Of a DNA stretch of 45,954 nucleotides, positions 23,932-34,174 are shown one piece after another. This DNA is from Psychromonas sp. GTDB lineage: Bacteria; Pseudomonadota; Gammaproteobacteria; Enterobacterales; Psychromonadaceae. Within the stretch, counting starts at the first letter, position 1. Each line of letters starts with the position of its first letter. Below the pieces are notes generated by a model, which was given only the letters and a program-made list of their open reading frames with translations, was not told the origin of the DNA and ran no database searches. The stretch covers positions 1 to 45,954 of the forward strand of contig JAGLDN010000049.1 of assembly GCA_023145575.1 (NCBI GenBank). The letters are read 5' to 3'. Both the position numbers and the translations under genes were made by a program.

Positions 23932-24276
23932 TTAAAGCAAATTACCAAGTTGTTTACCGCCGAGTAAATGTAAATGGATATGATAAACTTCCTGTCCGCC
24001 ATCTTGATTGCAATTCATGATTAAGCGATATCCTGATTTTGCGATCCCTTGTTGTTTGGCTATATTTTTTGCAACTGTATACATTTTGCCAATCAGTTGT
24101 TCATCTTCAATTTCAATGTCATTGACTGTGGCAATAAGCTTATTGGGAATGATCAATATATGCGTAGGCGCTTGCGGAGCTATATCACGAAAAGCCGTAA
24201 CATAATCATCTTGGTATAGTATGTCTGATGGGATTTCTTTATTAATGATTTTTCTAAAAACAGTTTCTTCTGGCAT
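23932..24276 (-). CDS. hinT: HIT-family purine nucleoside phosphoramidase HinT
   Basis: [37 protein letters not shown] and HIHLHLLGG histidine triad. Confidence 0.95.
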   Translation of the reverse strand: MPEETVFRKIINKEIPSDILYQDDYVTAFRDIAPQAPTHILIIPNKLIATVNDIEIEDEQLIGKMYTVAKNIAKQQGIAKSGYRLIMNCNQDGGQEVYHIHLHLLGGKQLGNLL

Positions 24277-24352
24277 TGTTATATCCTAGATTATTTTATT
24301 GAAAATGGGCGTTATTAGCATTTATAAACATGTTAAATTTGCAAAGCACGAA

Positions 24353-25384
24353 CTATTCGTCATCTACTAGCTGAGCATCGCGTTTTAATTGCTCGCGTAA
24401 ATTATCGGGGATACCTTTAAACACCAAGGTATCAGTCTGCGCATCATAATGAATGTTATCACCCAAGTGTTTTTGATCAAAGCTAATGGAAACACCGCCT
24501 CCTGAGCCGGCATACTTTGTCAGTTTTCGCACAATCGTTCTCTCGACTGGAAATACAGGCGCCAACTCATAATCTTCACTGGCAAAATCATAAAAACTTC
24601 CTTCTAATTCAGGTCTTTCGAGTAATTGATTTGATAATGTAGTGATCTCAATATCTTCGCCCTCTTTCAGCTGATCTTTACAATAATCAAAAACAACTTC
24701 ACGCACAACTTGTTTTTGCGCAACTTCTAAGGTATCTTTATCACAAAAGTCTTCAACAGCGTTCATTAATATTTGATTTTGTACTTTAGCGTCAAACCCC
24801 TCGATTGCCCCTAGAAAATCTAAAAAGAAATCCGAAATTGTCCGTCCTGCTCTACCTTTTATAAAAGAAATATAACGATTACAATCTGCATCGCGATTAA
24901 ATAGTGTTAAATCAATCCGCGCAGCTAGTTGAATTTGACTGGTATCAATATAATGTCCCACTTGTAATTCTAAGTTGTCATTGACCGTCATTGAGTCAGT
25001 GCTTTGTAATAATGCGATCAGCAAATATTCGCTAGTCGTCCAAGTATATTTACTAATAAGTAGCACGCCTTGCTCAGAAAATTCTTGTTTTTTTAGCGCT
25101 AAAAGTAAGCTATTGGCAAGTATTTGTGAAAAACTAACAAAATCTATTTTTCCAGCAATTTCATCAATGATAGCATTTTTAACAATTTGATGTGACTGCG
25201 TTTCTTTTGAAAAGGATGCAAATATTTTATTATTTTTACTTTGGTATTTTTGATGAAGGACTGAGATAAAAGTAGCGACTGACGGAGATATTACTAACTC
25301 ACCACTTCTTTTAATACACTCTAATTCACCTGTATTTGAGTATTTTAACGAGTGCAAAATGACATTTTCTGTTGTTATATTCAT
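24353..25384 (-). CDS. yejK: Nucleoid-associated protein YejK/NdpA
   Basis: Full-length similarity to the NdpA family (FIKGRAGRTISDFFLDFLGAIEG; C-terminal GGGVSISFDQKHLGDNIHYDAQTDTLVFKGIPDNLREQL). Divergent from yejL-yejM. Confidence 0.9.
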   Translation of the reverse strand: MNITTENVILHSLKYSNTGELECIKRSGELVISPSVATFISVLHQKYQSKNNKIFASFSKETQSHQIVKNAIIDEIAGKIDFVSFSQILANSLLLALKKQEFSEQGVLLISKYTWTTSEYLLIALLQSTDSMTVNDNLELQVGHYIDTSQIQLAARIDLTLFNRDADCNRYISFIKGRAGRTISDFFLDFLGAIEGFDAKVQNQILMNAVEDFCDKDTLEVAQKQVVREVVFDYCKDQLKEGEDIEITTLSNQLLERPELEGSFYDFASEDYELAPVFPVERTIVRKLTKYAGSGGGVSISFDQKHLGDNIHYDAQTDTLVFKGIPDNLREQLKRDAQLVDDE

Positions 25385-25492
25385 ATTATAAAGTATCCAA
25401 ATAGCAAATTCCTAAAAAAATTGATTAACCGAACAGTCGAACTCAGGTATTATAATGATATTCTAAATATTTTTATAGGCTCTCCAACTAAA

Positions 25493-25732
25493 ATGTCAGT
25501 TATCTCTAAATATTCAAATAAAAAAATCGAATATATCTTTGATAAAATGATACAATTTTTAAATGTAAATGGTTTTTCGGTGGGTTTTAAGCTAATGACA
25601 TTAGGCAACATTCTAACACAGAACATCAATAATAATGAGGCTATAGCATATCAAAGCACTGAAATTATCAATAAATTTGTTAAGATCTTTTTAACCTCAA
25701 TCAAGACAAAAGTAACATTGTCATTATGGTAG
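25493..25732 (+). CDS. yejL: YejL/DUF1414 family protein (ORF opens at 25352; likely start ATG 25493)
   Basis: MSVISKYSNKKIEYIFDKMIQFL...LMTLGNILTQNIN aligns with YejL. Overlaps the yejM start. Confidence 0.8.
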   Translation: MSVISKYSNKKIEYIFDKMIQFLNVNGFSVGFKLMTLGNILTQNINNNEAIAYQSTEIINKFVKIFLTSIKTKVTLSLW

Positions 25733-27528
25733 AAACCGGTCACCCCTTTCACGATAGAGTTTCTCGATTAATCAATTGGGCACATTGGTTTACTTTTGCT
25801 AATGTCATTATTATCTGTCTGATCAGCATTCGTTACATCGTTTACGCAGGCGTTTCAACAACTGCACTTGGTATATCCTATCAAATTATTAGTCTTATTG
25901 CTCACTTTAGCTTTTTATCAGCCGTTGTTTTTATACTTACCCTGTTCCCCCTAGCTTTTATTATTTCATCACAACGCATTTACCGTGCGATTGCAATTAT
26001 CATCAGTACGATTGCAATCACTTTCTTAATCCTTGATACGCAAATATTCAAACTTTATAGTTTTCATCTAAACCCACTTATTTGGCGTTTCTTACAGACA
26101 CCAGATCAAGCTGAAAAGATTTATGCCATTACATTACATTACATTTCTATTGCTATTATTTTTTGCATTGAATTTATTATTTCATGGATAATTTGGCAAA
26201 AAAAACGCAATCTACAATTCATTGGCATAGGAAAACCTATTGGCATGATCATCGCTATTTTTTTTGTGCTTTCTCACCTATCTTTTATATGGGCAGATGC
26301 GACACAATATAGGCCAATTACCCGACAAAAGTCATTATTTCCACTGTCTTATCCAATGACCGCGCGTACTTTCTTAAAGGAGCAAGGCTGGTTAACCGAT
26401 AACAAACTATTTAGCAATATAACTCAGCAAAAAAGAACAGAGGTTAAAGGGGCAATGCTCTACCCTAAAAAACCTTTAACATATACAAATGCTTTTCCCT
26501 TTGAAAAAAATCTTAATATACTCATTATTACAGTTGGAGAGTTCAAAGCCGATGCAATCAATAAATACGATATGCCTAACCTTTATAAAGACAGCGAATT
26601 AGGACTCAATTATCACAATCATTTTAGTGGTGGGAATACTCGCGCTTTGGGTATTTTTAGTTTATTTTATGCCTTGCCTAACAATTATTGGTCAGACGTT
26701 AGATTAAATTATATCTCACCTGTATTTATAAACCGTTTACTCGAACTCAATTACACATTTAGTTTATTTTCAAGTGCTCATTTTCTTTATCCGGAATTTT
26801 CACAAAGTGTATATAGCCGCATCGGGTTTCAACTCAATAATGTTATAGGCTCTAGATCTAATTTAGAAATGACTAATCAGTGGCTTGCTTGGTACGCCAA
26901 ACAAAATAAAGCTGAGAAACCGTGGTTTAGTTTTTTATATTACAAGCCAAAATATTCACATATTCTTGAAAATACGGCCTCTTTAACTGTTAAAATAAGG
27001 GCGAAAAAAGAACAGATATATAAACAGCAATTGCGAAAAAAAGACGTACAAATTAACAAAATAATTAACGCACTAAAAGTAAGGCATGCATTAGCTAATA
27101 CCATTGTTATCATCACAGGGGCACAAGGCGTATCAACTTTCAAAAAATCATCAATTAAGGCCGCGATCAATGATGCACACGTTCCGCTTGTTATTCTATG
27201 GCCTAATCAACGGCATCGGCAAATAATACGAATGACAAGCCATATGGACATAGTACCAACATTGATGGAAGCGGCATTAGGCGTTAAATCCGATGCAAAA
27301 GATTATAGCATTGGGCAAAGTTTATTTGATAATTCATATCGCCGCTATCTGCTTTCAGGTAATAATAAACATTATATTATTTATGAGAAAAATGGCATTA
27401 CTCAATTCTCAAATGATGGCAACGTGAGAAGTATTAACTGGCAAGGTAAGGAAATTAACCCTGATAAATTTGATATCACAATACTTATTGATGCGATATC
27501 AAAAATGCGCTTACTGACAAAAAACTAA
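25726..27528 (+). CDS. yejM: DUF3413/sulfatase-domain inner membrane protein YejM (PbgA/LapC)
   Basis: N-terminal multi-TM region, then the sulfatase-like domain (LNILIITVGEFKADAINKYDMPNL). yejK/yejL/yejM neighbourhood. Confidence 0.88.
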   Translation: MVETGHPFHDRVSRLINWAHWFTFANVIIICLISIRYIVYAGVSTTALGISYQIISLIAHFSFLSAVVFILTLFPLAFIISSQRIYRAIAIIISTIAITFLILDTQIFKLYSFHLNPLIWRFLQTPDQAEKIYAITLHYISIAIIFCIEFIISWIIWQKKRNLQFIGIGKPIGMIIAIFFVLSHLSFIWADATQYRPITRQKSLFPLSYPMTARTFLKEQGWLTDNKLFSNITQQKRTEVKGAMLYPKKPLTYTNAFPFEKNLNILIITVGEFKADAINKYDMPNLYKDSELGLNYHNHFSGGNTRALGIFSLFYALPNNYWSDVRLNYISPVFINRLLELNYTFSLFSSAHFLYPEFSQSVYSRIGFQLNNVIGSRSNLEMTNQWLAWYAKQNKAEKPWFSFLYYKPKYSHILENTASLTVKIRAKKEQIYKQQLRKKDVQINKIINALKVRHALANTIVIITGAQGVSTFKKSSIKAAINDAHVPLVILWPNQRHRQIIRMTSHMDIVPTLMEAALGVKSDAKDYSIGQSLFDNSYRRYLLSGNNKHYIIYEKNGITQFSNDGNVRSINWQGKEINPDKFDITILIDAISKMRLLTKN

Positions 27529-28091
27529 TACCATATCTTAAGAAAACAAGATCTAATATACAGTAACTACATAAATATTTGTTTCAACTTTTTGTCAAAG
27601 CCAAGTATTTCAAATAATATTTTTGAGTGTCTATTTCCATATATCCGCATTTAACGTAAAGATGATACGTCAGATTGGAAAATTGTTCTAATATTAGGCA
27701 TAAAATCTTAACCAGTCGTTCTAAATCGAAATGTTAAAACGACCTAAATTTCTACCAGTCGCTCAGCGGCGCAAGCTCACAAGCCCGTCTCACCCTCAAC
27801 ATTTGAAAAGAGAATAACCATTACCTGATGTTTTACCTTGCTTTGCTATCCGTGCTAATGGCTGATAAAGGATCTTGAGGTCGCATGAGGTTATAATAAA
27901 TAAGAAAAGAGCGCTTAAGTCATTAGAAAATAATTTAGTTGGATAAAATTTTTATTGAATTGCGAAACAAAGTATGTAAAAAAAATACGATTAACTGTAA
28001 AAATAAATATTTTATAAATAATGAAAATCTTCTTGATAGAAGATTACTGATAAGAAAACGCTTGATGATATTAGTGAGTTTTGCTTTTATT

Positions 28092-28181
28092 TGGCGGAGG
28101 AGGAGAGATTTGAACTCTCGGATGGGATAAACCATCGCCGGTTTTCAAGACCGGTGCATTCAGCCACTCTGCCACCCCTCC
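28092..28181 (-). tRNA. tRNA-Ser(UGA)
   Basis: Reverse complement GGAGGGGTGGCAGAGTGGCTGAATGCACCGGTCTTGAAAACCGGCGATGGTTTATCCCATCCGAGAGTTCAAATCTCTCCTCCTCCGCCA. Acceptor stem pairs, long variable arm, anticodon TGA, encoded CCA. Confidence 0.96.
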
Positions 28182-29061
28182 GTCACGATGCAAATACTAA
28201 ACAAATTTAACCAAAAAGCCAAGCCTTTTTTTATTTTATTTACAAATCGTATTATTTACCTGCGTGACATCAAAATACTTTATCTGTTGCGTCCTTGGAT
28301 ACCAGATCAGGGGATAATACGCGGTAAATGCTATTCATTTTTCGTTTGTTACGCAGAGGTTGGTTTTCAATCTCACCTCCAGTTGGTCTTGGGTAATTAC
28401 ACTAATCTACGTCGTGATAAAATAAAGACTTTAATTCTTAACGAGTCGTTCTAAATCTACGTTTAATAATTTTGTGGATTGGTACAAGTGTCCTGGCCAA
28501 TTGGTGCGCTAACTTGACTTATTATGAAAACAAAGCAGCGCCACGTTATCAAAATCGAAAAGGAAGTAACCAATCAATTATTAACATCTTTGCGTTAATG
28601 CTACCGAAAAATGATGAACTACTGAGGCTGTTTGCTCTGCGTTATGAAAGCTCTCTGGGCCACCGCTATTTTATATTATTTTTGTACTCGTAGCGCAATT
28701 ATTTAAATGACGAGTAATAGTTGTTTTATGTTTTCGTAAGGCTTGAGATATCATCTCTTTAGACAAATCCTCAGTGGAGAATAAAATCGCTTTTATTCTG
28801 TAGCACTCATGCTTGTCCCGACTGGTTTTATGGCGATGTCCTAAGATTAATTTTTGTCTCTATGATAATGATCTTTGCATAGAAAATAGTCTGATATCTT
28901 TATTGCAAATCTACAATTGCAAGTTGTAGTGTTCTAAATGAGAAGTATTTTCAAAGATCGTGGGTATATAAATTTTACAATTCTTCTTAATTACAGTACA
29001 TTAACTGTTGTTTTTTGTTATTATTTGAAGCTTATAAAGCTTTCATGTTAAAAGGTTATTT

Positions 29062-31062
29062 ATGTTTAAAAACAATCCGTTGCTAAGTCTTTTAAAACAA
29101 CAGATACAAAAAGATACGCCTCACCGGAAAGGCGTTGTAAGAGCGACAGATCGCTCCTATGGATTTTTAGAAACACACAATGGTAAACAAATTTTTATTC
29201 CGCCGAATGAAATGAAAAATGTTTTACACGGTGATCGAATAAATGCTCAAATTTTAGAAAATGAAAATAAACATTCAGCAACCCAAATCAAATTAGTGAA
29301 AACAGAAACATCTTTTTTTATCGCTCGACTTTCAATAAAATCCTTGCCAGAAAATAAACCCAAAATCAGCATTTTGCCAACCAATACTTTAATTAAGGGT
29401 TTTTTTAGAATTCAAGGCGTTAACAAGTTGATAGCGGAAGGCTATAAAGATGGTGATTGGATCCGTGTTAAGTTACTTAGCCACCCTCTTGAAAACGATG
29501 CAAAATACAAGGATAAAGGTTTTTTAATTCAGGTGGTTAAAAAAATTGCAATAGAGAATGATCCGCTTGCCAATCGTTTAGTCGCTGTTGAAACGTATGA
29601 CTTGCCAAATAAAGCGCCTAATTTTGAGTATCCCTCTGAGGTGCTTGACCCTGAATTGCCGCGAAAAGATTTAAGCAACTTGCCTTTTTTTACCATCGAT
29701 TGCAGCAATACCCAAGCGATGGACGATGCGCTTTATATTGAAGAAACAGAAAATGGCTGGATAATTACGGTTGCCATAGCAGATCCAGATGCCTTTATTG
29801 AAGCCGATAGTCCAATTGATCAAGAAGCTAAAAAGCGTGGATTTACGCATTATTTGCCAAATTTTAATGTACCGATCCTCCCGCGAGATTTTATCGATAA
29901 CTTATGCTCTTTAAAACAAGGTAAAAAGCGGGCGGCATTATGTTGTCGTATGAAAATAGATCTTGATGGGCAACTTGTCAATGAGCCAGATTTATTTGCA
30001 GCATGGATAACATCACAACACCGCCTTAATTATGAAGATGTTGAACAATTTTTATCCGATGAAGAGCCTACATCAGCGTGGCAACCATCACCAATCCTTG
30101 GCGCGTTATTACAAATGCTTGCAACTGCAACTTTAAAACGCTTACAATGGCGTACTGCTAATAATATTGTTTTTAAATTTCAGCCTGAATACACACTAAA
30201 ATTAAATAATAAAGGTGAGATCGACGAGATCATTTGCGATTCACGCAGCAGCGCTAGGCGACTGGTTGAAGAATCAATGATTGCAGCAAATATCAGTGTT
30301 GCTAATTTTTTAGCAAAACATGCGAATTCTGGTATTTTCAATACTCACGAGGGTTTTGCAAACAATTACATTAATAACGCCGTCACTTTACTCGCTGAAT
30401 ATGGCATAAAAACAGATCCAAGTAAGCTTACTACGTTAGATGGATATACTAAAGCTCATCAACAAAGTACAGCATTACACCATTCTTATTTGCAACATCG
30501 CCTACGAAAATTACTGTCTTATCCCGACATTAAAAATACACCTTGCGCACATTTTGTAATGGGCGTGCAGCATTATGCAACATGGACGTCGCCGATGCGA
30601 AAATATGGCGATTTAATAAACCATCGGTTAATTAAGTCCCTATTATTAAATCAAAGCCCTATCGACATTGATGAAAACCTTGCCACACATCTCAATAAGG
30701 TGAGACGATCTCAACGTTTAGCTGAACGCGATCTGCATAACTTGCTTTATAGTCATTATTTACAAAAAGAAATTAAATCACAATGGCGGTTTAAAGCAGA
30801 AATCTTCGACATCATAAAAGCAGGCTTACGCGTCAAGGTACAAGAAAACGGCGCAACCTTCTTTATGCCAAAAACGCTACTGCTTAAAAAATCACAAGAT
30901 GCTAAATTTATTGAATGCTCTCAGAACTTAGGCTCTGTCACATTTAACAATCAAATAGAGCTTCAACTTGGTGATGTTATCGATGTTTTACTGTATGACA
31001 TTAAACCTGAAACTGGTCAGCTGATAGGAAAGTTAGCTGATCCATTTATTCACGTTGAATAA
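29062..31062 (+). CDS. rnb: Exoribonuclease II
   Basis: N-terminal MFKNNPLLSLLKQQIQKDTPHRKGVVRATDRSYGFLE; RNB motif FTIDCSNTQAMDDALYIE; LPRDFIDNLCSLKQGKKRAALCCRM. Confidence 0.94.
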   Translation: MFKNNPLLSLLKQQIQKDTPHRKGVVRATDRSYGFLETHNGKQIFIPPNEMKNVLHGDRINAQILENENKHSATQIKLVKTETSFFIARLSIKSLPENKPKISILPTNTLIKGFFRIQGVNKLIAEGYKDGDWIRVKLLSHPLENDAKYKDKGFLIQVVKKIAIENDPLANRLVAVETYDLPNKAPNFEYPSEVLDPELPRKDLSNLPFFTIDCSNTQAMDDALYIEETENGWIITVAIADPDAFIEADSPIDQEAKKRGFTHYLPNFNVPILPRDFIDNLCSLKQGKKRAALCCRMKIDLDGQLVNEPDLFAAWITSQHRLNYEDVEQFLSDEEPTSAWQPSPILGALLQMLATATLKRLQWRTANNIVFKFQPEYTLKLNNKGEIDEIICDSRSSARRLVEESMIAANISVANFLAKHANSGIFNTHEGFANNYINNAVTLLAEYGIKTDPSKLTTLDGYTKAHQQSTALHHSYLQHRLRKLLSYPDIKNTPCAHFVMGVQHYATWTSPMRKYGDLINHRLIKSLLLNQSPIDIDENLATHLNKVRRSQRLAERDLHNLLYSHYLQKEIKSQWRFKAEIFDIIKAGLRVKVQENGATFFMPKTLLLKKSQDAKFIECSQNLGSVTFNNQIELQLGDVIDVLLYDIKPETGQLIGKLADPFIHVE

Positions 31063-31102
31063 TTTATCATTTGTGTGACGATTTCTCGACAACGAGGCTT
31101 GT

Positions 31103-31127
31103 ATTTTGGAAGTCAAAGTTCCAAAAT
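31103..31127 (+). terminator. Hairpin 3' of rnb (9-bp perfect stem, ATTTTGGAA/TTCCAAAAT), terminator-like
   Basis: Inverted repeat followed by an A/T-rich stretch 41 bp after the rnb stop. The T-run is weak. Confidence 0.45.
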
Positions 31128-31136
31128 AATTATTTT

Positions 31137-31298
31137 ATACCAATTATAATTAATAGCGGATCTATTTTACGACTGAAAATAACTTATTTTCTCGTTGTAA
31201 ATTTCATAAATAGAATTGCCATTCACATCAGTTTGCGCCTTAACTTAAGCTGTTTTCTCTGCGTAAAACTCACATAACATTCTTAATGTAATTGGTAT
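31137..31298. repeat. MITE-like element, family C (about 162 bp)
   Basis: ATACCAATTATAATTAATA ... TTCTTAATGTAATTGGTAT inverted termini. Confidence 0.55.
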
Positions 31299-31430
31299 TA
31301 TAATAAAGCTTGTTTTGGCTCCAGAGCCAGACTAAGGATCTTTGCCCAACTTTGGGTAAATTAAGTACAAACTATCATTCAAACGCAGGTTAAATACTGA
31401 GATTGGTAAATTTACCCAGTGAAATAAATA

Positions 31431-32045
31431 TTACGGCCAAAGCCACGGTAGTTTTTTCTTTTGAGCGTCTTCAAATGCCCTTATTTTATCTTCATGTTTA
31501 AGCGTACAGGCGATATCATCAAGTCCAGAAAGCAATGACTCTTTGCGATAAGAATCAATATCAAAAGAAATGATTGCGCCACTACGCGTTGTTACCGTTT
31601 GATCTTCTAAATCCACGGTGAACTCAACACCCTCATTTTCCTTTATTTCCGACATTAAAGTGGAAAGCTCTGTTTTAGTGACTTTAATTGGTAATATTGC
31701 ATTTTTAAAACAGTTGTTAAAGAAAATGTCAGCAAATTTGGTTGATATAATAGTATTAAAACCATATTCAGCAATTGCCCATTGCGCATGTTCACGAGAT
31801 GAGCCACAGCCGAAGTTTTCTCCTGCGACTAATATTTTAGCACCTTGAAAAGCGATCTTATTTAATTCAAAATCTGGGTTGGGTGTTACGTTATCAGAAA
31901 GAAAACGCCAATTATGAAATAAGTGAATACCAAAACCTGTACGCTCTATTTTTTTCAAGAAGTTTTTAGGAATGATTTGATCTGTATCGACATTACTGCG
32001 ATCCATTAGCGCTGCGATACTTGTATGTTTAATATATGCTTGCAT
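31431..32045 (-). CDS. leuD: 3-isopropylmalate dehydratase small subunit
   Basis: NVDTDQIIPKNFLKKIERTGFG, GENFGCGSSREHAQWAI, FKNAILPI. Confidence 0.96.
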   Translation of the reverse strand: MQAYIKHTSIAALMDRSNVDTDQIIPKNFLKKIERTGFGIHLFHNWRFLSDNVTPNPDFELNKIAFQGAKILVAGENFGCGSSREHAQWAIAEYGFNTIISTKFADIFFNNCFKNAILPIKVTKTELSTLMSEIKENEGVEFTVDLEDQTVTTRSGAIISFDIDSYRKESLLSGLDDIACTLKHEDKIRAFEDAQKKKLPWLWP

Positions 32046-32056
32046 TTATAAAGAGC

Positions 32057-33454
32057 CTATTTCCAATGTCGAATATCAACAAAATGACCTGCAATTGAAG
32101 CCGCCGCAGCCATCGCAGGTGAAACAAGGTGAGTTCGCCCGCCTTTACCTTGACGTCCTTCAAAATTCCGATTTGACGTTGATGCTGCACGTTCTCCCTC
32201 TTTTAATTCATCGCCATTCATTGCTAAGCACATTGAACAGCCTGGATCTCGCCACTCCCAACCCGCATTAATAAATATCTTATCAAGACCTTCTTTTTCT
32301 GCTTGGTATTTAACAGGTAATGAGCCTGGGACGGCAATTGCTTTTATGTCTGCAGCAATTTTTTTACCTTTAATGAGTTTTGCAGCCTCCCGAAAATCCT
32401 CAATTCGGCCGTTAGTACAAGAGCCTATAAAAACAGTATCAATGGCGATATCTGTGATTTTTTGTCCTGCAGTCAAATCCATATATAGTAATGCTTTTGA
32501 ACACGCTTGCGCTTTTATTTCATTATCAAAAGAAGTGGGTGATGGCACAACACTATCTACCGCAATAACTTGTTCTGGAGAGGTTCCCCAAGTAACTTGT
32601 GGTGCAATATCTTCCGCTTTTAATGTAATAGTTACATCAAATTTTGCATTATCATCTGAAACTAATAATTTCCAGTATGCTACTGCGTTATCCCAATCTT
32701 TGCCTTTAGGAGCAAATTCTTTATTTTGTAAATAATCATAAGTTTTTTGATCAGGTGCAACTAAACCTGCTCTTGCGCCGGCTTCAATGGCCATGTTGCA
32801 AAGTGTCATGCGCCCTTCCATCGTAAGATCAGTAATTGTATTGCCAGTAAACTCGATGACATAACCCGTTCCTCCCGCAGTACCAGTGGTAGCTATGATT
32901 GCTAATGCAATATCTTTTGCTGTTGAAAATTCAGATAATTTACCTTCCACTTTTATTAGCATTGTTTTTGATTTTTTTTGTGGCAATGTTTGTGTTGCCA
33001 TCACATGTTCAACCTCAGAAGTACCAATGCCAAACGCTAGCGCACCAAATGCACCATGTGTTGCCGTATGGCTATCACCACAACAAATTACCATGCCTGG
33101 ATGTACAAAACCATGCTCTGGTACAACAATATGAATCACACCATTATTTAAGCTATCGAGTCCATATAGATTAATGTTATGTATTGCACAATTTTCAGTC
33201 ATCGCATCAACTTGTTTTTTTGCAATCGCATCAACGATGTGTGTGCGGTTAACTGTTGGAATACAGTGATCAATAGTTGCAAGAATACTGTGACGATTTC
33301 TAATTTCCCGGTTTTGTAATTTTAGCCCTTCAAACGCTTGAGGAGTCGTCACCTCATGTAATAAGTGTCTATCAACAAATAATAATGGCGCTCCTTCTTC
33401 TGGCTCATAAACCATGTGATCATCCCATATCTTTGTATACATTGTTCTCGTCAT
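32057..33454 (-). CDS. leuC: 3-isopropylmalate dehydratase large subunit
   Basis: [74 protein letters not shown]. Confidence 0.97.
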   Translation of the reverse strand: MTRTMYTKIWDDHMVYEPEEGAPLLFVDRHLLHEVTTPQAFEGLKLQNREIRNRHSILATIDHCIPTVNRTHIVDAIAKKQVDAMTENCAIHNINLYGLDSLNNGVIHIVVPEHGFVHPGMVICCGDSHTATHGAFGALAFGIGTSEVEHVMATQTLPQKKSKTMLIKVEGKLSEFSTAKDIALAIIATTGTAGGTGYVIEFTGNTITDLTMEGRMTLCNMAIEAGARAGLVAPDQKTYDYLQNKEFAPKGKDWDNAVAYWKLLVSDDNAKFDVTITLKAEDIAPQVTWGTSPEQVIAVDSVVPSPTSFDNEIKAQACSKALLYMDLTAGQKITDIAIDTVFIGSCTNGRIEDFREAAKLIKGKKIAADIKAIAVPGSLPVKYQAEKEGLDKIFINAGWEWRDPGCSMCLAMNGDELKEGERAASTSNRNFEGRQGKGGRTHLVSPAMAAAASIAGHFVDIRHWK

Positions 33455-34174
33455 TATAACTCCATTACGGACTTGTTAAATTTCATGTCTTTCAACTTAC
33501 TTAAAGAAGTTGCTCTTTTAGGACTATTTTTACAGCAAGCTGTTAAGTAAAATTATTTAAACACTTAGACAACATATTATTAAGATAAATAAAATGATGT
33601 GTGTGAGTATGAAATTGAACCCTCTATGATCAATTAGCCAAATTGTATTTGTAATTTTATACCCATGTCACTTCGAAATGCAACGTCTGCAAGGAAAATT
33701 GTGCTAATATCCTAGGCATAAAATTGCCCTCTCGATGATTAACTACGTTGATCACCAAAAGCCGAATTAAAATAAAATAAAGACTTTAATTGTTGACGAG
33801 TTTTTCAATTTTTCATGGACAAATATCACATCATTAATAAATTATAATAGATGTTTAACAAAATAAAGATATTCCAGTTATAATCTATAGTCATTTTATG
33901 TCTCCTGTCCTCTGGTGATTTTTCTTACCCTGTTTGGCAAGGCTCTATATCCAGAGCTACACTACCAGATTTGTAAAGAAAATAATGATGTAACAATTAA
34001 CATTTATTTGTGAGCTCTACAGGCAAACGATAAGCGCAGCTAATCGTCGATAGGTAAAATTTTACGTGTCGCTTTTAATCTTAAGATCATCACGGATAAA
34101 AGATCTTGAGATAACCTAGGCTTTAGTCAATTATAGTGTATCAAAATTTATGCTTTAATAATAACGAGAAAATT

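Noticed and set aside
27935-28135. Overlapping opposite-strand ORFs next to tRNA-Ser
   Set aside because: Both run into the tRNA gene and have no recognisable domains.
31071-31277. 68-aa ORF after rnb
   Set aside because: Spans the hairpin and the family C inverted-repeat element; likely fortuitous.
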